The notes: generated by a model not told the origin, from the sequence alone. A stretch of 64,000 nt of DNA from Firmicutes bacterium HGW-Firmicutes-15 (GCA_002840245.1 PHAA01000007.1:148352-212351); one strand, 5' to 3'. Counted from the first letter of the stretch, positions 36,476-46,550 are shown. Made by a program: numbers and translations.

Positions 36476-37426
36476 CTATAATATTTTATACACATACGAA
36501 CCTAAAAGCACTGCAAGTATTGCCGTAACATACACAAACCTGATTGTTTGCTTGATATGATCATACCCCAGGATATTGCCCGGGGACACTCCCATTAACG
36601 GGCGAAAGGAAGGAATTCCTTCATAATAATTAGTGCCACCTAAACACACTCCCAGCGCACCTGCCACACCTGCCTCAGGTATACCGCTGTTAGGACTAGG
36701 ATGTTTCCCGCTATCGCGAAAAATGCTTACTGCTGCAGTGACTGGTTGACACCTAAGAATAATAGCAGCAATAACGATTAATACCCCTGTAATTCGGGCA
36801 GGTATATAGTTTACCAGGTCATCTAGTCGTGCTGAAGCCCAACCAAAATACAGATAGCGAGAATTTCGATATCCCACCATTGAGTCCAAAGTATTGATAG
36901 CTCTATAAGTCATCGCTAACGGAGCCCCGCCAATAAAAGCAAAAAATATTGGTGCTACTACCGCATCGACAATATTTTCGGCCATTGTCTCCACTGTGGC
37001 CCGAGTCATTTCTTGCTCGTTCATATCCCCTGTATCTCTTCCAACAATCCCATCCACCACTTTTCGAGCCGGTTCTAGCTCACCATAAAATAAATACCTA
37101 TATACTGAACGCCCCACATCCATCAAGCCTCTTGCAGCAATAGTGGTAGAAATCAACCACGCCGATAATACAATTTCTAAATTATGATGTATCGTTCCAG
37201 CTGCCCAACATACCCATAATGTTAATACATAAACTGTTCCTGGAATAATTAATGCGAGCAGGCAACCGGTAAAACGTTCACTTCTTTTGGACCTCGCTAA
37301 AGGACGCAATAATTTTTCTAAACCTGTAATGGCTCGGCCCATTATTTTCACTGGATGGGGTATAAATAATGGATCACCGAATACCAGATCTAATAGCAAA
37401 GCTAGCGGTACGATCAACCATAACAT
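36476..37426 (-). CDS. cbiB: Adenosylcobinamide-phosphate synthase
   Basis: This 316-residue membrane protein (four to six hydrophobic segments) has the family motifs LVFGDPLFIPHPVKIMGR, RDTGDMNEQEMTRATVETMAEN and NSGIPEAGVAGALG. It joins aminopropanol phosphate to adenosylcobyric acid. Its ribosome site overlaps the end of cobU, giving coupled translation. Confidence 0.95.
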   Translation of the reverse strand: MLWLIVPLALLLDLVFGDPLFIPHPVKIMGRAITGLEKLLRPLARSKRSERFTGCLLALIIPGTVYVLTLWVCWAAGTIHHNLEIVLSAWLISTTIAARGLMDVGRSVYRYLFYGELEPARKVVDGIVGRDTGDMNEQEMTRATVETMAENIVDAVVAPIFFAFIGGAPLAMTYRAINTLDSMVGYRNSRYLYFGWASARLDDLVNYIPARITGVLIVIAAIILRCQPVTAAVSIFRDSGKHPSPNSGIPEAGVAGALGVCLGGTNYYEGIPSFRPLMGVSPGNILGYDHIKQTIRFVYVTAILAVLLGSYVYKIL

Positions 37427-37430
37427 ATGC

Positions 37431-37985
37431 TTACATACCTTTAGTTAGAGCTTTTAATTCAATCGGAATACCCGCAATTGTAATATATGCCTCGTCAGCA
37501 TACGAAGCTATAATTTGATTGGCACGCCCAATAATGTCTCGGTACAACCTTGATAAAGGGTCACCGGGAACTATACCCCATCCCACCTCATTGGAGACTA
37601 TAATAATATGAGCTGCCGATTCGCGACTCACCTTGGCTAATTCGATAATCTTCTGTAATAGCTGTTCTTCACCTAGTTCTATTTCAGTTTGAAGCATCAG
37701 ATTGCTAACCAGCAGGGTCAAACAATCCAAAAGAAATATATGCCCTGGTTCATCCAATTCCTTAATAACTCCAACTGGATTAAAGGCCTCTTCTATAGTT
37801 TGCCAATTAACTGGTCTTCGAGCCTGATGGCGGGCGACCCTATCAACCATTTCATCGTCTCCTGGAACACAAGTTGCAATATAGCTTACCTTTCCTTCTA
37901 AATCTGCAGCCATCTTTTCGGCAAAAAAACTCTTGCCACTTCTGGCTGCACCGGTTACAAAAACCAGCTTACCTCGGGATGCCAT
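37431..37985 (-). CDS. cobU: Adenosylcobinamide kinase / guanylyltransferase
   Basis: The 184-residue enzyme has P-loop GAARSGKSFFAE, the RRPVNWQT segment and VSNEVGWGIVP. It phosphorylates adenosylcobinamide and transfers GMP to form GDP-cobinamide, a salvage and de novo step. Its ATG lies inside the upstream ATPase gene (31-base overlap), so it is co-translated with the corrinoid importer. Confidence 0.95.
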   Translation of the reverse strand: MASRGKLVFVTGAARSGKSFFAEKMAADLEGKVSYIATCVPGDDEMVDRVARHQARRPVNWQTIEEAFNPVGVIKELDEPGHIFLLDCLTLLVSNLMLQTEIELGEEQLLQKIIELAKVSRESAAHIIIVSNEVGWGIVPGDPLSRLYRDIIGRANQIIASYADEAYITIAGIPIELKALTKGM

Positions 37986-39244
37986 TTTTCCTCATCTCCT
38001 TCCATTAAATGAATAGCCTCCCATTCGCTTTTAACAATATGTACCCCCCTCTTAAGCAGGCTCCCATAAAGCTCTGTAGCCTTTCCTCCAGTGTAATCAC
38101 GATCACCGATATCAATATTATCAACTACAATGACTGGGTTTCCTTTTTCAGCAAGCTCAAGAACACATTCTAAATTACCTAGATTGCCTGTACCAAAGGG
38201 AATCCCCGTCATAATAATGAAGTCCGCCTTTTGCATCATCTCTTTATTCCGCCTAACTTCATCCACACCTACACTACAAAAAGGTGGGGCTTCTGTAATA
38301 CTCACCCCCAGGCGGCAAGCTTCTTGCCAATCGCTGTCACCAACATTGACTACTCCCGTACTAACCTTCCACCCTGATTTAAGAAGATTTCTAAACAGCA
38401 ATACGCCCGCCCCACCGCCTCCGACAACATGTACCCAACGTTCACGGCCCTTTCTAACTGCAATAATTTCCTCGCTATTAAAAACTATATAAGGTCGTTC
38501 TATGGAATTGGGGCACTCTACTCTCACATCGCAACCATATACTTCCTTTATCATATTTGTTGTAATTACCTGATGGGGAGCACCAATAGCGTGTATTGAG
38601 CCCTGCTTCACTACCACTAAATAGTCGCAATACCTGGAGGCAAGATTAATGTCATGAAGAACCATAACAATCGTAAGACCATAATCACGGCGAAGCCGAG
38701 CCAGGAGTTCCATTATTTCAATTTGATAGTTTAAATCCAAATATGCCGTAGGTTCATCCAAAAGAAGTATTTTTGGTTCCTGGGCCAATGCCCGGGCTAA
38801 TAGTACCCGCTGTTTTTCTCCGCCGCTAAGTTCGTTTACTTGACGGTTAGCAAGTAGGTCCGTGTCAGTTAAATCCATAGCCTTGGCAACGGCCTCCAGA
38901 TCCTGTACGCCTTCTTTTGCAAAGCGTTTTAAGTGAGGTATACGCCCCATCATAACAACATCTCTTACTGTAAAAGGAAAGTTTAGCCCCTGTTCCTGAG
39001 GTATTACCGCCATTTTCTGGGCCAGCCTGGAAGCAGGAATATCATAGATGTCTTCCTCATCCAGCAGCACTTTACCATGCAGCGGTTTTAATACCCGGCT
39101 AATTGTACGAAGAAGAGTAGATTTCCCGGAGCCATTAGGTCCTACGACGCCTACAAAATCCTGAGTATGTATCTGCACACTGGCATCTTGCAATACAGGA
39201 GAAGCACCATAGCCACAAGTAACTCCTAATATGTTAAAAAGCAC
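37955..39244 (-). CDS. Corrinoid/iron-chelate ABC ATPase (BtuD-like) with extra C-terminal Rossmann-like domain
   Basis: Of 429 residues, 1-255 are a standard FecE/BtuD ATPase (GPNGSGKST, LSGGEKQR, ILLLDEPTAYLD). Residues about 262-429 form an added domain opening VHVVGGGGAGVLLFRNLLKSG, with TGIPFGTGNLGNL and VIVVDNIDIGDRDY, which looks like a nucleotide- or ligand-binding Rossmann fold. Typical BtuD proteins stop near 250-270 residues. The downstream overlap with cobU and the neighbouring permease and binding protein make corrinoid import the likely role; the appended domain has no assigned function. Confidence 0.9.
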   Translation of the reverse strand: MLFNILGVTCGYGASPVLQDASVQIHTQDFVGVVGPNGSGKSTLLRTISRVLKPLHGKVLLDEEDIYDIPASRLAQKMAVIPQEQGLNFPFTVRDVVMMGRIPHLKRFAKEGVQDLEAVAKAMDLTDTDLLANRQVNELSGGEKQRVLLARALAQEPKILLLDEPTAYLDLNYQIEIMELLARLRRDYGLTIVMVLHDINLASRYCDYLVVVKQGSIHAIGAPHQVITTNMIKEVYGCDVRVECPNSIERPYIVFNSEEIIAVRKGRERWVHVVGGGGAGVLLFRNLLKSGWKVSTGVVNVGDSDWQEACRLGVSITEAPPFCSVGVDEVRRNKEMMQKADFIIMTGIPFGTGNLGNLECVLELAEKGNPVIVVDNIDIGDRDYTGGKATELYGSLLKRGVHIVKSEWEAIHLMEGDEEKWHPEVSWFL

Positions 39245-39257
39245 CTATTACCCCTCC

Positions 39258-40304
39258 TCAAAACATTGAATTTTTTTGACGACGCAGAAGATAAATAAAA
39301 AATGGTCCACCAACCAGGGCGGTAACAATTCCTACCGGCAATTCTCCCGGAGCAATAACAACTCTGGCCAATACATCCGCAACCAATAAAAAGGCAGCTC
39401 CAATCAAAGCTACGGCCGGAAGCAATGTACGGTGATCGGGGCCAAAGAGCATTCGTACTATATGGGGAATTACCAGTCCTACAAATCCAATCAGGCCACT
39501 AACAGATACACATGCGCCTGTTAGTAATGCTGCGGCTATTAGCAAACGGCGTTTTACCCGCTCAACTTCGATTCCTAGATGTTGAGCAGGTTCTTCTCCT
39601 AATAGCATGGCGTTTAATTCTCGTGCATATATGAATATTACAGTTGACCCTACAACTCCATAAGGAAGAAATATATAAACATAATCCCACCCGCGACCGG
39701 AAAAACCTCCCAAAAGCCAAAACACTACCTGGTGCAGCTGATTACCGCTAAAGAACATGCAAAAAGAAACTAGCGCTGAAAGTAATGAATTAACAGCTAT
39801 CCCAGATAGAAGCAAAGTCATAACCGGGACTTTACCCCCTACCCTTGCCAGGCTATACACCAAAAATATGGTCACAACTGCAAAAACGAAAGCAAAAGCT
39901 GGTATACCGAAACGGATGGGAATGTCCCATATCGACTGAACAAGTATACTGCAAACCGCACCCAGAGCCGCTCCTGATGAGACACCGATAACATAGGGGT
40001 CTGCCATAGGATTCCGAAACAATCCCTGAAATGTAGCTCCTGCTAAAGCTAGCCCTGCTCCAACTAGAGCAGCAATAACTACTCGGGGAAATCTCATAGT
40101 CAGAATTATTGTTTCATGTTCCGGCACCAAACCTGCAGACAGATATCTATCAATGCCTGGAATATGACTGAAGAAAATTCTAACTACCTCAGATGGCGGT
40201 ATGGAGACCGCACCTATACTGACACCTAATACAAATGATGCCAACAAGATAATAATCAATATCGTAAACAGTACCGATTGTTTAACATTACTTTTATGAA
40301 TCAT
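39258..40304 (-). CDS. btuC: FecCD/BtuC-type ABC transporter permease (corrinoid uptake)
   Basis: This 348-residue polytopic protein has about ten membrane helices and the signatures AGATFQGLFRNPMADPYVIG, GAALGAV, GGKVPVMTLLLSGIAVN and GLVIPHIVRMLFGPDHR. It pairs with the downstream ATPase (13-base spacing) and upstream binding protein. Corrinoid specificity is inferred from the surrounding cob genes; iron-siderophore permeases share the fold. Confidence 0.88.
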   Translation of the reverse strand: MIHKSNVKQSVLFTILIIILLASFVLGVSIGAVSIPPSEVVRIFFSHIPGIDRYLSAGLVPEHETIILTMRFPRVVIAALVGAGLALAGATFQGLFRNPMADPYVIGVSSGAALGAVCSILVQSIWDIPIRFGIPAFAFVFAVVTIFLVYSLARVGGKVPVMTLLLSGIAVNSLLSALVSFCMFFSGNQLHQVVFWLLGGFSGRGWDYVYIFLPYGVVGSTVIFIYARELNAMLLGEEPAQHLGIEVERVKRRLLIAAALLTGACVSVSGLIGFVGLVIPHIVRMLFGPDHRTLLPAVALIGAAFLLVADVLARVVIAPGELPVGIVTALVGGPFFIYLLRRQKNSMF

Positions 40305-40359
40305 AATACCAGCTTCCTAACAAGGGACTTTTAAGAAATGAACTGACCAGTCCCTTAGT

Positions 40360-41328
40360 TTATTTAAAGAGTTCAGGATACAAATACTGTGCCATCTTTT
40401 CAAGCCCTTCAACTATTCTAGGTCCTGCTATGGTTAAACAATCCGAATCTATTGTATATATTCGATAATTTTTAACAAATGATATTTCCTTCCATCCTTT
40501 TCTAGCAGCGATTTCTTCAGGGGTTATTTTTTTAGCATCATGACCGTATGAATTAACCATTACTTCAGGATTCTTCATAACAATTACTTCTTCACTTAAT
40601 TGAGGGTATTGCTCTGCACTGCCAGCAGTTACGTTTATACCTCCGGCCAATTCTATTATTTGTCCAATCATGGTACCCTTACCTACTGACATAAGTGGTT
40701 CGTACCACAGTTCATAATACACAGTTGGCCTTTCATTTGCCGGAATCTTTCCAGTTTTTTCGCTTACAGCGTTAACTCTATCCTTTAAGTCTTTTGTTAA
40801 TGTAGCCGCCTTATCCTCCACACCGGCAGCCCTTCCGACAAGTTGCATAGTATTAAGAATTTCTTCAATTGTATTTGGTTTTATAACCAAAACATCTAAT
40901 CCTGCATCCTCTAATCCTTTTATCAACTGTTCGTGCATGCCTGTAGCTAAAACCAAATCAGGCTTCAAGATAACTATTTTTTCCAGACTAGGATCTTTGA
41001 AGCCGCCTATTTTAGTGATAAGCTTAGCTTCTTCAGGATAATCACAGTATGAAGTAACCCCAACAACCCTATCACCAAGCCCTAAAAAGAATAGTATCTC
41101 GGTATTACTGGGAGCTAATGAAACTATTCGTTTAGGTTCTGTTTTCAAAGTAACCTTTCGTCCCATATCATCGGTAATAGTCACCGGGAAAGATGTATTG
41201 TCTTTCGGTTTGTCACTTAACGACTGTAAATTAACAGAACCTTTGCAACCTGATAAACTCACAATAAAAATTATCATTATTAAATATAAAGCCCTAATAT
41301 AACCGTTATAAATTTTCACTTTGATCAC
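40360..41328 (-). CDS. btuF: Corrinoid ABC transporter substrate-binding lipoprotein (BtuF-like)
   Basis: The 322-residue lipoprotein (hydrophobic about 12-27, lipobox SLSGC) has a class III binding-protein fold: TDDMGRKVTL, RIVSLAPSNTEILFFLG, VGVTSYCDYPEEA and LELAGGINV, all familiar from BtuF. GTG 41328, 7 bases from AGGAGG, is the start; the frame opens at 41361. It is the first gene of the corrinoid importer and salvage block. I found no AdoCbl riboswitch core in its leader. Confidence 0.9.
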   Translation of the reverse strand: MIKVKIYNGYIRALYLIMIIFIVSLSGCKGSVNLQSLSDKPKDNTSFPVTITDDMGRKVTLKTEPKRIVSLAPSNTEILFFLGLGDRVVGVTSYCDYPEEAKLITKIGGFKDPSLEKIVILKPDLVLATGMHEQLIKGLEDAGLDVLVIKPNTIEEILNTMQLVGRAAGVEDKAATLTKDLKDRVNAVSEKTGKIPANERPTVYYELWYEPLMSVGKGTMIGQIIELAGGINVTAGSAEQYPQLSEEVIVMKNPEVMVNSYGHDAKKITPEEIAARKGWKEISFVKNYRIYTIDSDCLTIAGPRIVEGLEKMAQYLYPELFK

Positions 41329-41592
41329 CTTCTCGCCTCCTGCCAAAATTTCTATTTCCACCTCATTAATTAATTATTACTCCTGCCTCCTAAAATGCAG
41401 CCATTTCACTCATTGTCCGCGTAGCAGCCTCACTAAAGTGCCTATGTTTTTATTAATTAATCAATGGTCAAATCAATTTCACTTAATATTTTAAAATATG
41501 CTATTCTTAAAACAGGTAAATTAATTCACAATATGGTATTTATTGGTTATGTATTGCTGAGCCTATACACCTAATTAAAGAAAGGAGTCAAA

Positions 41593-42411
41593 ATGATTTA
41601 TAGTTCCAATCATCAATTAGGTATATTCTCATGGTTTGGTTTTGTACTACCTTTACCTGAAAGACTTAAACTCATAAAAGAAGCCGGTTTTAATGCAACT
41701 ACTCTATGGTGGGAAGATGAAATTGGTTCTCCAAATATAAAAAAAGATAATATGCCAAATATCGTTAGAGACTCTGGATTAGTTCTAGAAAACATTCATA
41801 TTCCCTATGATAATTGTGATAACTTATGGAGTGAAAATAAGTCATCTCGTGATGCTATAGTAAATAAATATACTACTTGGCTGAATGATTGTGCTAAATA
41901 CAACATTCCCATTATGGTTATGCATATAACGGATTCTTTAAATCTACCTTCCCCTAACCAATATGGGATGGACAGCATTTCCCGGCTACTAAAAGTTGCA
42001 CAAGATTTAGATGTTATTATCGCAATTGAAAATACCGGAAGAGAAGATTATATATCTTTCGTTTTATCAGAAATAAAGTCTAATTATTTCGGCTTCTGTT
42101 ATGACAGTTCCCATAACCGTATTTATAGTAATAATGATTTAACTCTGTTGAAAACTTTTTCCAACTGCATGGTTGCCACCCATCTTTCTGATAATGATGG
42201 TAATAAAGACCATCATTGGTTACCAGGAGAAGGAATTATTGATTGGGAAAAATTAACCAATGCTCTTCCCAAACTCCAATATAATGGATATATAACTCTG
42301 GAAGTATATCCTACCGAGCAACAACTTACGAATACACCGAAACTTTTTCTGTCCAAAGCCTACCAGCGGGCTTTGTGGATTAGAGATCTTTGTAGTCATC
42401 CCCCCAAATGA
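41593..42411 (+). CDS. Sugar phosphate isomerase/epimerase family (TIM barrel)
   Basis: The 272-residue xylose isomerase-like barrel has metal-ligand candidates in IAIENTG (Glu), CYDSSHNR (Asp/His), THLSDNDG and ITLEVYP (Glu). AAAGGAG lies 8 bases before the ATG. It is divergent from the btuF gene and monocistronic. The substrate cannot be predicted, and there is no clear link to cobalamin. Confidence 0.85.
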   Translation: MIYSSNHQLGIFSWFGFVLPLPERLKLIKEAGFNATTLWWEDEIGSPNIKKDNMPNIVRDSGLVLENIHIPYDNCDNLWSENKSSRDAIVNKYTTWLNDCAKYNIPIMVMHITDSLNLPSPNQYGMDSISRLLKVAQDLDVIIAIENTGREDYISFVLSEIKSNYFGFCYDSSHNRIYSNNDLTLLKTFSNCMVATHLSDNDGNKDHHWLPGEGIIDWEKLTNALPKLQYNGYITLEVYPTEQQLTNTPKLFLSKAYQRALWIRDLCSHPPK

Positions 42412-42503
42412 AACTACCACCTCCTATACCCTCTTTTTCAAAAATACTATGGCGTACCGGAATCTATTAACTCTCCAGTTTTAGGCTAACTTCTTAACAT
42501 TGG

Positions 42504-43220
42504 TTAGTTGGATAAGTCTTGATATTTTACTGTTAATTTCTTTTTATAACGGGTTAGAATAATATAAAATGGTTTTCCAAATAAAATCGAAAAAGCTATA
42601 TTCCCAACTGCATGTATGGTGTCAGAAGGAATGCTTAGCAAATATGTAGCAAAAAAGGTAGTCATATTCAATGGGTAAACAAATCCTACCCAGTGCCAAA
42701 TATTCATTATCCAACCAAAAAGATAACCACATAATCCGGTAATTATTGTAAAAGAGATCAGATTTAGTCTATTACAATTACTTGTTAATGCAGCTATAAC
42801 CCCACATATACCCCAGCTAAACATCTGCCATGGAGTCCATGGACCCTGACCTAAAAAAAAGTTGGATACTAATGCAGCTACCGCTCCAACCATAAATCCA
42901 GTTCGAGCGCCAAATACATATCCAGTAATCATCACTATAAAAGTAGTTGGCTGAAGACCCATTATTGCTGCAAAAGGTACTCTAGATATTGCTGCCAGGG
43001 AAGCCATGGTAGCTATTAATGCAATATCTTTAGAGTTAACCTCTTGTTTTTCAAATTGCCAGAAAAATGTCAGTATACCCATACCAATAATAAGCACTGA
43101 AGCTAAGGCCCAATTTATGCCGTAAAGAGGATTTTCCGGAACTACAACCATACCCAACAGCAGCAGGGCAGTCGCTATTACTACTGATAAGACTAATCTA
43201 TTATTCATCGTATATACCAT
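42504..43220 (-). CDS. ECF transporter S component (probable corrinoid-specific)
   Basis: The 238-residue integral membrane protein has six predicted helices and ECF-S features: an N-terminal helix pair, the IALIATMASLAAISRVPFAA segment, LQPTTFIVMITGYVFGARTG and GQGPWTPWQMFSWG. S components bind the vitamin and dock on EcfT/EcfA, both encoded upstream. As the last gene behind an AdoCbl riboswitch, a corrinoid or B12-precursor specificity is inferred. The ATG 43220 may be replaced by ATG 43208. Confidence 0.85.
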   Translation of the reverse strand: MVYTMNNRLVLSVVIATALLLLGMVVVPENPLYGINWALASVLIIGMGILTFFWQFEKQEVNSKDIALIATMASLAAISRVPFAAIMGLQPTTFIVMITGYVFGARTGFMVGAVAALVSNFFLGQGPWTPWQMFSWGICGVIAALTSNCNRLNLISFTIITGLCGYLFGWIMNIWHWVGFVYPLNMTTFFATYLLSIPSDTIHAVGNIAFSILFGKPFYIILTRYKKKLTVKYQDLSN

Positions 43221-43254
43221 CCCTCATCATCCACATATTTCATATGTAGTTAAG

Positions 43255-44802
43255 TTAATTTCTATTTATTAGATTTCTTAACTGCATAATGCTATAAGCA
43301 CACTGTGATCTGCTTGTACTAATCGCAGGCTGGAAATCAGGATATAATAATCCATTCTTCTCTGCTAATTCTACATAACCTGAATACCAAAAGGGCCCAT
43401 CCTTTAGTTGAGCCTTTTTTTCTGTCGGTAAAGCTTTAACTATCATAGTAGCTAGTTCTGCCCCATTTATTTTCCCTTCAGGATTAAATGTTCCATCAGG
43501 CATACCAGCAACATAGCCAATTTCGGCGGTAATTAAAATAAAATTGTATGCCCAGTGGTCTTTTGTAACATCCGGGAAATCATGCACTTCACTTATTTTT
43601 ATTTCTTGTATACCTAGACCACTAACGATGTATCTCGTAAACTCAGCCCTGCTGACACTATTATCTGGTTTAAAGGTACCATCTGAATACCCACTCAATA
43701 AACCTGCTTTAACAAGGTTCATAATAGGTTGATATGCCCAATTGTTAGCAGAAAGATCACTAAACTCCCTTTTATCACTAGGTAAAGATTCATTTTTACT
43801 GCAATATTCAATATTGATAGGGAATGGTTTTTGAGCCAGTGCCATTATGGTTTGGGCTGTTATTGTAGCAGGCGAAGAAATCACATCTGATTTCCAATTA
43901 TAAAAACCATCGCTAGTCTGTAAATTTAGAAGGTAAGATACTGGATTATTAGCTGATTTACTCCAACCTTCACCTAACGGATTCTCCCCCGCAGCAATTA
44001 ATCCCTGTAATACCCACGCGCTAGATGAAGCATTGGACCCGCTGCTCATCCAGTCATTACCACTGTTGAATCCTCCATCTTCGTCCTGACAGCCATTTAA
44101 ATAATTAATAGCGTTTTTTATAGCTGCCGAGCTTTTCGGATCCTCTCCTAATATGACCAAAGTTTGAATTGCAATTCCCGTGTCATCTGAATCACTGGCT
44201 ATTCCTTCCGCCCATCCAAAACCACCATCTATATTTTGCCTGTCTTTTAGCCATTTTTTAGCACTTTCTTTATTAGGGATATCACATCCCGCCGAAGTTA
44301 GAGCTAGAATAGACCATAAATGCGAATTAATAAAACCGTTCTCTTTCAAAAGTGGCTGAGCAAACTGCCCATCACTTTGCTGGAAAGATATAATTTTTTC
44401 AGCTAAATTAATATTTTGGAACACCGGACTTTGTTGGGCTGCAGATAACGCCAGTAGTAAACGGGCATAATCATTGGTAGATTCAAGAGAATTATCTAAA
44501 TTACTTAAATAGTTAATAGGATTTAGCCCTGTAGGAGCCCAGGTATTACTAGTAACATCTTCACCGCCAGCCTCTAATGCCATAATTACCCAACAGCATG
44601 TCCCCATACTGCTAGGCCCGCCAGCCTTCCCCGGAAAACCTCCATCATTATTCTGTATAGAGTGCAGGTAATTAACAGCTTTATTAATAGATACACCTGT
44701 CTGTTGATCAGCCAATATGTTATTCGCTAGAACTACACTAGTTAACAGAAAAACAAGTAATATAGTAAGGCTCAGACAAATAGGTATTTTTTTTCGCCTC
44801 AT
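43255..44802 (-). CDS. Secreted alpha-alpha barrel (prenyltransferase-like repeat) protein with SLH anchor
   Basis: Of 515 residues: signal peptide (about 1-26), then about 300 residues of all-helical repeats with the recurring Q-x-x-D-GGF-x-(G/W) turn (NNDGGFPG, NIDGGFGW, DEDGGFNSG), as in terpene-cyclase/prenyltransferase barrels and the alpha domain of intrinsic factor. Two to three SLH motifs follow (YQPIMNLVKAGLLSGYSDGT; FILITAEIGYVAGMPDGTF). AAAGGAGG precedes the ATG. It has no transcobalamin-like beta domain. It lies between the ECF ATPase and S component genes in the riboswitch unit, so a corrinoid-scaffold role is inferred. Confidence 0.85.
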   Translation of the reverse strand: MRRKKIPICLSLTILLVFLLTSVVLANNILADQQTGVSINKAVNYLHSIQNNDGGFPGKAGGPSSMGTCCWVIMALEAGGEDVTSNTWAPTGLNPINYLSNLDNSLESTNDYARLLLALSAAQQSPVFQNINLAEKIISFQQSDGQFAQPLLKENGFINSHLWSILALTSAGCDIPNKESAKKWLKDRQNIDGGFGWAEGIASDSDDTGIAIQTLVILGEDPKSSAAIKNAINYLNGCQDEDGGFNSGNDWMSSGSNASSSAWVLQGLIAAGENPLGEGWSKSANNPVSYLLNLQTSDGFYNWKSDVISSPATITAQTIMALAQKPFPINIEYCSKNESLPSDKREFSDLSANNWAYQPIMNLVKAGLLSGYSDGTFKPDNSVSRAEFTRYIVSGLGIQEIKISEVHDFPDVTKDHWAYNFILITAEIGYVAGMPDGTFNPEGKINGAELATMIVKALPTEKKAQLKDGPFWYSGYVELAEKNGLLYPDFQPAISTSRSQCAYSIMQLRNLINRN

Positions 44803-44849
44803 AAAATATCCTCCTTTATATTTTTGATTTATTAGTCCTAAACTTTGAA

Positions 44850-46550
44850 CTAAACAGAAATAGCTATATTTTCATTTAATTTTATTAGTTTATTTAATGC
44901 TTCTTTACCCTGATCAAAAGTTACTACTCCGTCGACTATATTATTGAAAAGTTTATTAATCTGGGGCGAATAGAACGTGGAATTTGAGAGCATATCATTT
45001 TTATGGCCACAGGCAATTATTGAACCCTCAGCCATAAATATAATATTGGTTGCATATTCAGCAGCAAATTCAACGTCATGGGTAATAACCATAATAGTAG
45101 TTCCTTCGGCTTGAAGCTGTACCAGGAGATTACCTAATTCCTGTTTTAATTGATAATCCAGCCCGCGAGTAGGTTCATCCAGCAATAATAATTTGGGCCT
45201 GGTTACTAAAACAGAAGCCAGAGCCACACGTTGGCGTTCTCCCGTGCTTAAATCCCTGGGATTTACTTCTTCAAATGAACTCATTTTTAGCCTAGCCAAT
45301 GTTTCCTGGCTAATCCCGTTATCGGCTAGATTTAAATTAGTTAAGGTAAAAGCCAGCTCTTCTCGAACCGTAGGTAAAAAAAGATAATCATTAGGATCCT
45401 GAGCTAGATATGCTACATCAGGTGCCAGTTCTTCCACGGATAACTTTTTGGTATCCTTACCTTGAAATTGTACTACTCCTCTGCCAGGCTTTAGTAAACC
45501 GTTAATATTCTTGATCAGAGTAGTTTTACCTGCTCCATTTCCTCCCATAATTATGGTAAAATCGCCCGGTTTGAGTTGAATACTTATATTTTTAAGAACC
45601 TCTTTACCGTTTGCATAGGTAAACCATAAGTTTTTTATTTCAACCATTGGTTGATCTTTGTTTATTTCCATTATCTCTACTTTCTTATTGGGAGCACTTA
45701 AAAAACCTGCACTAGATTTACAGAGTTGATAATATGGCTTAAGAATTTCTCTTCCCTGTTTCACGGTTGTCGGTATTTCAGGATATTGTACGCTGGCAAA
45801 CAATTTGGCCAGGGGCGGAACAAACGGAGAATTGTTTTTCAATGCCCAATTAGCCACCGTTTCGGGTGCATTCTGGTCAAGGACAATCTGTCCTTTATCC
45901 ATAACCAGTATTCTATCAGCCAGATGGAAACATCTTTCTAAACGTTGCTCAACTAATATAACAGTTATTCCATTTTCCTCATTTAATCTCTTTACAATTG
46001 AAAGTATCTCTTCACTGGCAACTGGGTCTAACTGCGAAGTAGGCTCATCCAATATCAGTATTTCAGGTTGCATAGCCAGAACAGAAGCCAGAGCCACCTT
46101 TTGTTTTTGTCCCCCAGATAATTCTGGAATAAAAATGTTTAAATGATTTGATAACCCCAGTGCACTCGTTACCTCCATCAACCTACGTTTCATTAGATGA
46201 TTAGGTAATCCTAAATTCTCCATACCGAAGACTATTTCTTGTTCTACGCTGCTCATCACCAATTGGCTCTCCGGATCCTGAAAAACCATTCCAACCCTGT
46301 TTACAATGTTACGCCGGTCCAGCTGCCGCAAGTTTATATTATCAAGATATACTGCACCACCATAACTGCCACCATAAAAATCAGGAATTAAGCCTGCAAT
46401 AGCCCGAAGTAAAGAAGACTTCCCGCTGCCGGATCCCCCTACTACCAGAACAAATTGCCCTTCAGGTATTTCAAGATTGATTTTATCCAGTGAAGGTTTC
46501 CTGGTGTCAGTGTAATTATAGATCAGATCCTTGATCTTAATAACGGCCAT
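44850..46550 (-). CDS. ECF transporter ATPase, fused EcfA-EcfA'
   Basis: The 566-residue protein has two complete ABC ATPase halves: GGSGSGKSSLL / LSGGQKQKVALA / ILILDEPTSQLD and GGNGAGKTTLI / LSTGERQRVALA / LLLLDEPTRGLD, joined by a linker of about 80 residues. Two-domain ATPases of this kind energise ECF transporters that are dedicated to one substrate. It overlaps the ecfT gene by 28 bases. Confidence 0.94.
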   Translation of the reverse strand: MAVIKIKDLIYNYTDTRKPSLDKINLEIPEGQFVLVVGGSGSGKSSLLRAIAGLIPDFYGGSYGGAVYLDNINLRQLDRRNIVNRVGMVFQDPESQLVMSSVEQEIVFGMENLGLPNHLMKRRLMEVTSALGLSNHLNIFIPELSGGQKQKVALASVLAMQPEILILDEPTSQLDPVASEEILSIVKRLNEENGITVILVEQRLERCFHLADRILVMDKGQIVLDQNAPETVANWALKNNSPFVPPLAKLFASVQYPEIPTTVKQGREILKPYYQLCKSSAGFLSAPNKKVEIMEINKDQPMVEIKNLWFTYANGKEVLKNISIQLKPGDFTIIMGGNGAGKTTLIKNINGLLKPGRGVVQFQGKDTKKLSVEELAPDVAYLAQDPNDYLFLPTVREELAFTLTNLNLADNGISQETLARLKMSSFEEVNPRDLSTGERQRVALASVLVTRPKLLLLDEPTRGLDYQLKQELGNLLVQLQAEGTTIMVITHDVEFAAEYATNIIFMAEGSIIACGHKNDMLSNSTFYSPQINKLFNNIVDGVVTFDQGKEALNKLIKLNENIAISV

